Origin: JAWXBG01 sp044375415
GTDB taxonomy: Bacteria > Bacteroidota > Bacteroidia > Flavobacteriales_D > Sanyastnellaceae
Reading direction: 5' to 3'
DNA: 10,119 nt
NCBI GenBank assembly: GCA_044375415.1
Contig: JBILMS010000090.1
Coordinates: 1-10,119 of the forward strand
The position numbers and the translations under genes are program-made. Positions 6,732 to 10,119 of the stretch are shown piece by piece; the stretch's first letter is position 1, and the number at the start of each line of letters is the position of its first letter. The notes under the pieces were generated by a model. It was given only the letters and a program-made list of their open reading frames with translations, did no database searches and was not told the origin of the DNA.

Positions 6732-7445
6732 TCAAATGTCAATATCCGGAGCGTCTTCTGCGCCTGCTTTGTGTTCGAATGGTTTGTATTCTTTGAATTT
6801 TTCGGCACCGCCTGTAAATTTCAAGGCCCACTGTCTGAAGAAGCCAAGAATCAACGTGTTGTGTTCTTTCACGGCTTCGTTGTAGTAGTTGCGTTCTGTA
6901 TTGATACGGTTTTCTGTGCCTGTTATATCGGTCTGTAAATCCTGGAAGTTTTTGATACTTTTTAATTCAGGATAACGCTCAATGACAATGTTGAATCCAC
7001 TTCTGAATTTGGTGAAGTTGTTTTCGTGAGTAGCGATTTTCTCCATGTTAGCATCGGCCCCCAAATTTTCGGCTTCCGATTTCAAAGCACCAATCACATT
7101 GCCCAAACTATCGAGGGTTTGTTGCATTTGCGGATTTGTTTGTGCCGGTTCTTGTTGAACCACGTCCATTCCTTGACGAGATCTAACCACATCAACCAGA
7201 ATTTCTTTCTCTGTTTTAGCAGCAGCTTTTACAACTTTTACAAGGTTTTGGAAAAGGTCGGCACGTCGCTGGTAAGCACTGCTGACATTACCGATTTTTT
7301 CCTTTACGGTTTGATCGCTATCAACGGCTTTATCATATACACCGGTAGCGTAGAACATGAAAATAACGATTGGCACACCGATAACGAGTGCTGCAATCAA
7401 GAGGGTTTTAACTGTTTTATTCATAGTAGTGGTCTTGGTAGGCAA
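6732..7445 (-). CDS. lemA: LemA family protein
   Basis: The product (237 residues from 7445) has one N-terminal membrane helix (about 12-32, TLLIAALVIGVPIVIFMFYA) followed by a long helical domain with the LemA signature: TVKEKIGNVSSAYQRRADLFQNLVKVVKAAA (about 42-72), then EKEILVDVVRSR, and further NFTKFRSGFNIVIERYPELKS and TENRINTERNYYNEAV. LemA proteins are membrane-anchored helical bundles of unclear function, named after Listeria LemA. An internal ATG at 7424 (MNKTVKTL, 230 residues) is the more usual type of start and lies behind ACTACT, the same bases that precede the start at 715; I consider it equally likely. It heads an operon with two TPM genes, and the 1-nt gap to the next start suggests coupled translation. 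The divergent neighbour is the DUF58 gene. Confidence 0.95.
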   Translation of the reverse strand: MPTKTTTMNKTVKTLLIAALVIGVPIVIFMFYATGVYDKAVDSDQTVKEKIGNVSSAYQRRADLFQNLVKVVKAAAKTEKEILVDVVRSRQGMDVVQQEPAQTNPQMQQTLDSLGNVIGALKSEAENLGADANMEKIATHENNFTKFRSGFNIVIERYPELKSIKNFQDLQTDITGTENRINTERNYYNEAVKEHNTLILGFFRQWALKFTGGAEKFKEYKPFEHKAGAEDAPDIDI

Positions 7446-7700
7446 AAATCGTGAAAATCCTTGGGATTACTGACATTTTGACAAAAAATCGCTTATCATC
7501 CCAAACGACTGATTTAAATAAGATTTGACCTACTGAAGCTAATCACCTCAAAACACTTGCTATTACCTAAAAATCAACTCAGATGATAGTGTCAAAGTGA
7601 ATCTTCGGCATGACGCTTTTGGCATTAATTGGGCGGTGAGAGGACAATGAAATTGCAGCGTAGCGTTGTATTGTGGATATTTGTAAAAGATTAAAGACAA
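7446..7700. other. Divergent intergenic region between lemA and the DUF58 gene
   Basis: About 255 bp with no convincing gene on either strand. It must carry the lemA promoter (minus strand) and probably the DUF58 promoter (plus strand). A plus-strand candidate is described separately. For lemA I see a minus-strand GATTTTTG (plus-strand 7443-7450), one mismatch from TAnnTTTG, but no TTG at the expected distance. Confidence 0.6.
7653..7683 (+). promoter_or_regulatory. Candidate Bacteroidota-type promoter of the DUF58 gene
   Basis: TTG at 7653-7655 and GATATTTG at 7676-7683 are 20 bp apart. This fits the Bacteroidota pattern TTTG or TTG, then TAnnTTTG, with one mismatch in the -7 box and about the expected spacing. 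The start codon is 17 bp downstream, so the leader would be very short. A chance match is possible. Confidence 0.35.
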
Positions 7701-8636
7701 ATGCCCATTAACATAGACAGAAAGCAGATTCACGCGATAAGTCATCTCGAATTGCTTGCCAGACAGGCGGTAGAGGGATTTATAACCGGTATGCACCGAA
7801 GCCCTTTTCATGGGTTTTCGGTTGAATTTGCGGAACACCGACAGTACAATACCGGCGAATCGACTCGGCACATGGATTGGAAACTATTCGCTCGCACGGA
7901 TAGATTGTACGTCAAGAAATATGAAGAAGAAACCAATCTTCGGTGTCAAATACTAATCGACACTTCTTCATCGATGTATTTCCCGGAGGGTGTTACACCA
8001 ACCGGCCCTGAGTTGAACAAATTAAAATTCAGTATTTACGGCGCGGCAAGTCTGATTGAATTACTTCGCCGACAAAGAGATGCTGTAGGTTTATCTTTTT
8101 TTGATGAAACGGTTCATTTTCATTCAAAAGCTGCGGGTAGCGGAAGTCACCACAATTTCTTGTTTTATCAGCTCGAAAGACTTTTAGAAAATATTGGTGC
8201 TTCAACAGGAAAGAGATCTTCGGTTACGGAAGCTCTTCACGAAATTGCGGAGAGTGTGCATCAACGTTCGATGGTCATTATTTTTTCGGATGCCATGGAC
8301 AATTCTGCTAAAGCAAATGAACTGTTTGCGGCGTTGCAACACCTTCGGCACAACAAACATGATGTGATCTTTTTTCACGTGGTAGACAAAGCGAAGGAAC
8401 TAGATTTCAATTTTGAAAACCGTCCGTATACTTTCACAGACTTGGAAAGCGGGGAAGAAATCAAAGTCAATCCGGCGGATGTACGTTCTCATTATTTAGC
8501 CGAAATGACAAAGTTCAAATCTGAATTGAAGTTGCGATGTGCTCAATACCAAGTAGATTTTGTGGAAGCCGATATTCACGATGGATATAATCCCGTGCTG
8601 ATGCAATATTTAATCAAGAGACAAAAGATGTATTGA
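7701..8636 (+). CDS. DUF58 domain protein (vWA-like)
   Basis: The 311-residue product has no membrane helix. The N-terminal half carries the DUF58 hallmark: RSPFHGFSVEFAEHRQYNTGESTRHMDWKLFARTDRLYVKKYEEE, about residues 33-77. It is followed by a von Willebrand A-like fold with the MIDAS motif DTSSSM (Asp87, Ser89, Ser91), a Thr at 176 in the right region and FSDAMD (195-200). DUF58 proteins usually work with MoxR-type AAA ATPases, as metal-dependent chaperone-like partners in envelope or stress functions. No moxR gene lies beside it here: the gene is divergent from lemA and followed by a gene-free region. The start at 7701 has no upstream alternative in frame that fits. Length is typical for the soluble form of the family. 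Confidence 0.92.
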   Translation: MPINIDRKQIHAISHLELLARQAVEGFITGMHRSPFHGFSVEFAEHRQYNTGESTRHMDWKLFARTDRLYVKKYEEETNLRCQILIDTSSSMYFPEGVTPTGPELNKLKFSIYGAASLIELLRRQRDAVGLSFFDETVHFHSKAAGSGSHHNFLFYQLERLLENIGASTGKRSSVTEALHEIAESVHQRSMVIIFSDAMDNSAKANELFAALQHLRHNKHDVIFFHVVDKAKELDFNFENRPYTFTDLESGEEIKVNPADVRSHYLAEMTKFKSELKLRCAQYQVDFVEADIHDGYNPVLMQYLIKRQKMY

Positions 8637-8800
8637 TTTTAATTTTTTAAAATGGATTAACGGTTTAGTTCGTAAACTCCAATAAAGATGATAACTGACC
8701 GCTCACTCTTCCAATGACTAATTGTAGAATTGGTTTGAAAATGAAAATCCGGCCTTTCACGTTTCTAAAGGGCATTCTTCTCTGAGGGCCTCACCCTCCG

Positions 8801-8842
8801 CCCTCTCCATCCTTCGACAGGCTCAGGAGGACGGGGAGAGGG
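8801..8842. repeat. Imperfect hairpin around CCTTCGACAGGCTCAGG (nested element, copy 4)
   Basis: CCCTCTCC (8801-8808) pairs with GGAGAGGG (8835-8842), and TCCT (8810-8813) with AGGA (8825-8828), around a centre containing CCTTCGACAGGCTCAGG (8811-8827). The centre matches the CCTTCGAC and GCTCAGG arms seen at 306-355, here brought together without an inner hairpin. There is no T-tract, so I do not call it a terminator. Confidence 0.75.
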
Positions 8843-8969
8843 GACCCATTCTGCAAACTGAAAAGTTCACGTTTTTTAAAGAAAATATTATTTGAAAACT
8901 ACTTCTTTCATTGAACGTGAACGTCCCCCTCAATTCAGAGTGAGATCGGAGAGTGAGAACAGAGGATGA

Positions 8970-9163
8970 ACGAATTTTATTCGGTGACGGATTTACCTGT
9001 TCCTGTTTCTCCGAATTCCGAACTCATATGGGGTGAGGCTTTTCCGATGGTTTCGTAGCCGAGAATACACGAATTTTATTCGCGTACGGATCTACCTGTT
9101 TCTGTTTCTCCAAACTCAGAACTGCTTTTGGGGTGAGGCCCTCCGACTGTTTTTGTAAGAGAT
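8970..9163. repeat. 99-bp direct repeat, two adjacent diverged copies
   Basis: Copy 1 runs from 8970 to 9068 and copy 2 from 9069 to about 9163. Both begin ACGAATTTTATTCG, in which CGAAT - TTT - ATTCG forms a small hairpin (8971-8983 and 9070-9082). Both continue with ACCTGTT(C/T)CTGTTTCTCC, a form of the core of the 54-bp repeat near the left end, then GAACT, TGGGGTGAGGC and TCCGA. Small compensating length changes occur inside. The copies are clearly diverged, so the duplication is not recent. Confidence 0.88.
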
Positions 9164-9362
9164 CACATTTGAATTTTTAAGGGTAGGACTTGGGTTGACG
9201 CACAGATTAGTAATGAAAGAAAAAGAGTGGTCCGTCATTCTTTGCCTTCACTCAAGGTCTCCATTTTCTTCTCATAAGTTAGTACATTTCAAACGCAAGT
9301 TAGGAAAAACGTATAATAGAGAAGAAAACTGTTAATCCGATTTTTTAAAATGTTTGAAAATG

Positions 9363-9391
9363 AGAAAAGGCCGGTTATACCGGCCTTTTCT
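9363..9391 (-). terminator. Intrinsic terminator of the Cys-repeat protein gene
   Basis: GAAAAGGCCGGT (9364-9375) and ACCGGCCTTTTC (9379-9390) form a perfect 12-bp stem with loop TAT, plus an A-T pair at 9363/9391. Read on the minus strand it ends in CCGGCCTTTTCTC and lies 27 bp after the stop codon of the gene at 9419. The A-run on one side and T-run on the other would let it work in both directions. Confidence 0.85.
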
Positions 9392-9418
9392 ATTATTAAT
9401 CTGATCAATTCTATACTA

Positions 9419-10119
9419 TTATGGACATGCAGTTCCATAAAGCGAAATGAATACCAAGAGATCCGTTACACCAACCACTCCATCGTTGTTGAAGTCGGCT
9501 TGACAAGGATTTTCTATGTCAAATGTGCAAGAACCGTCGTCTACAATGGCCGCAGGATCATAGTTCAGAGCAACTACATAAGTACAACCCTCAGCACCTC
9601 CATAAACACAGCTTCCATCGTTAATGTTAGCTGCAGAGTTGAAGTTGGTAGCCAACGGATCTGTGCAGCCTTCAAAAAGACATGTTCCATTGTCAATGTT
9701 TGCTGTTGGATCATAATTGACCGCTCCAGGATACATACAACCACTGATTAGACAACTGAAGTCCTCACATGTCGCATAAGGGCTGTAGTTAATTGCATAT
9801 GGATCAGTACATCCGCTAAATCCATTTTCATCAATTTGACCATTACAGTTATCATCAATGTAGTTGCAAGGAATCTCCGCGATGATTGGATTTATGAGAG
9901 GTTCGTTGTCATCGCAATCTCCGGGAATAGCGGCATAACCCAAAGGAGGTTCACAGCCAAATGCTACTACAGAAAGAACACCCACACCATCACCGTCATT
10001 GTCCAAGAACCAAATGGTTTCGTAATAACATGAGGCATCATCACATGTAGCATCCGGGTTGTAGTTGCAGGCTAATGGGTCCATGCATCCTCCGATGTTT
10101 ACACCTTCGTCAAACTGAC
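9419..10119 (-). CDS. Secreted protein with GCxDPxAxNYxPxA repeats, MopE-like motif and dockerin-like end (5' end outside window)
   Basis: The frame is open to the window edge, so the 232 visible residues (counted from the codon at 10115-10117) are only the C-terminal part; an ATG at 10084 lies inside a repeat and is not the start. Five Cys repeats of the form GC(T/M)xPxAxNYxPxAxxxxxxC occur at about 10-30, 102-122, 126-146, 150-170 and 177-197. In each, the two outer Cys are exactly 19 residues apart, which suggests disulfide-closed modules. Between repeats 1 and 2 lies a MopE-type putative metal-binding motif (36-97): DNDGDG, then CEPPLGY, GDCDDNEPLINP and CNYIDDNCNGQIDE. The end (204-232) has an EF-hand-like dockerin segment, DFNNDGVVGVTDLLVFISLYG. 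These parts are typical of large secreted Bacteroidota proteins. No type IX secretion C-terminal domain is visible. Function is unknown; surface or matrix adhesion is a guess. Confidence 0.88.
   Translation of the reverse strand, partial: QFDEGVNIGGCMDPLACNYNPDATCDDASCYYETIWFLDNDGDGVGVLSVVAFGCEPPLGYAAIPGDCDDNEPLINPIIAEIPCNYIDDNCNGQIDENGFSGCTDPYAINYSPYATCEDFSCLISGCMYPGAVNYDPTANIDNGTCLFEGCTDPLATNFNSAANINDGSCVYGGAEGCTYVVALNYDPAAIVDDGSCTFDIENPCQADFNNDGVVGVTDLLVFISLYGTACP

Larger units (their letters stand above)
8637..9362. other. Gene-free stretch with repeats
   Basis: No convincing gene is visible in about 725 bp. It holds a CCTTCGACAGGCTCAGG hairpin (8801-8842), a 99-bp direct repeat in two copies (8970-9163) and AT-rich sequence elsewhere. 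A 13-bp inverted repeat frames part of the stretch: GAGGGCCTCACCC at 8784-8796 and its reverse complement at 9131-9143. No strong terminator follows the DUF58 stop; only an all-AT 6-bp inverted repeat (8637-8652) is present. Confidence 0.7.

Noticed and set aside
6731..6808. Extra 26 N-terminal residues for the soluble TPM protein
   Set aside because: They would be read through the end of lemA and are unlike the TPM family; the ATG at 6730 directly follows the lemA stop.
7026..7454. Plus-strand 142-codon open frame opposite lemA
   Set aside because: LemA motifs on the other strand are unmistakable.
9213..9335. Plus-strand 40-codon open frame in the right gene-free region
   Set aside because: No recognisable motif, no convincing promoter or ribosome site, and a length that occurs readily by chance in AT-rich sequence.
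9350..9751. Plus-strand 133-codon open frame at the right end
   Set aside because: It begins within the terminator region and runs opposite the Cys-repeat protein gene.

Overview
The window looks like a chromosomal segment of a Bacteroidota bacterium, most likely a marine or aquatic Flavobacteriales-type lineage. Supporting signs are modest GC, start codons without Shine-Dalgarno sequences, a DUF5723-type outer-membrane barrel protein, a secreted protein with GCxDPxAxNYxPxA repeats and a dockerin-like end, lipidated MsrA, and long intergenic regions full of short repeats. No phage, transposase, CRISPR, tRNA or rRNA was seen.

Layout. 1-103: probable 3' end of a plus-strand gene. 105-714: gene-free, repeat-rich region with a 54-bp tandem repeat, a perfect 18-bp-stem palindrome and three copies of a GTCACCCTGAGC...GTCGAAGGG element. 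715-4439: four plus-strand genes with gaps of 34-59 bp, encoding an outer-membrane protein, a small two-helix membrane protein, lipoprotein MsrA and a GT87-like membrane glycosyltransferase. 4444-5214: a DjlA-like co-chaperone (TerB-like plus J domain) on the minus strand, converging on the glycosyltransferase with a 4-bp gap. 5215-5472: an array of degenerate octamers. 5473-7445: a minus-strand operon lemA - soluble TPM protein - membrane TPM protein with a Gly-rich tail, with a 1-nt gap and an 8-nt overlap between genes. 7446-7700: divergent intergenic region. 7701-8636: a DUF58 protein without a neighbouring MoxR gene. 8637-9362: a second gene-free repeat region whose 99-bp direct repeats share a core with the repeats near the left end. 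9363-9391: a terminator. 9419-10119: the C-terminal part of a secreted Cys-repeat protein on the minus strand, running off the right edge.

How the genes may fit together (inference): several products act in the envelope or in protein quality control, namely the barrel protein, exported MsrA, the membrane-associated J protein, LemA with its TPM partners, and DUF58. Only the lemA-TPM-TPM operon has clear physical coupling. The least explained material is the non-coding part: a core repeat found seven times in both gene-free regions, the in-phase octamer array, and nested palindromes.
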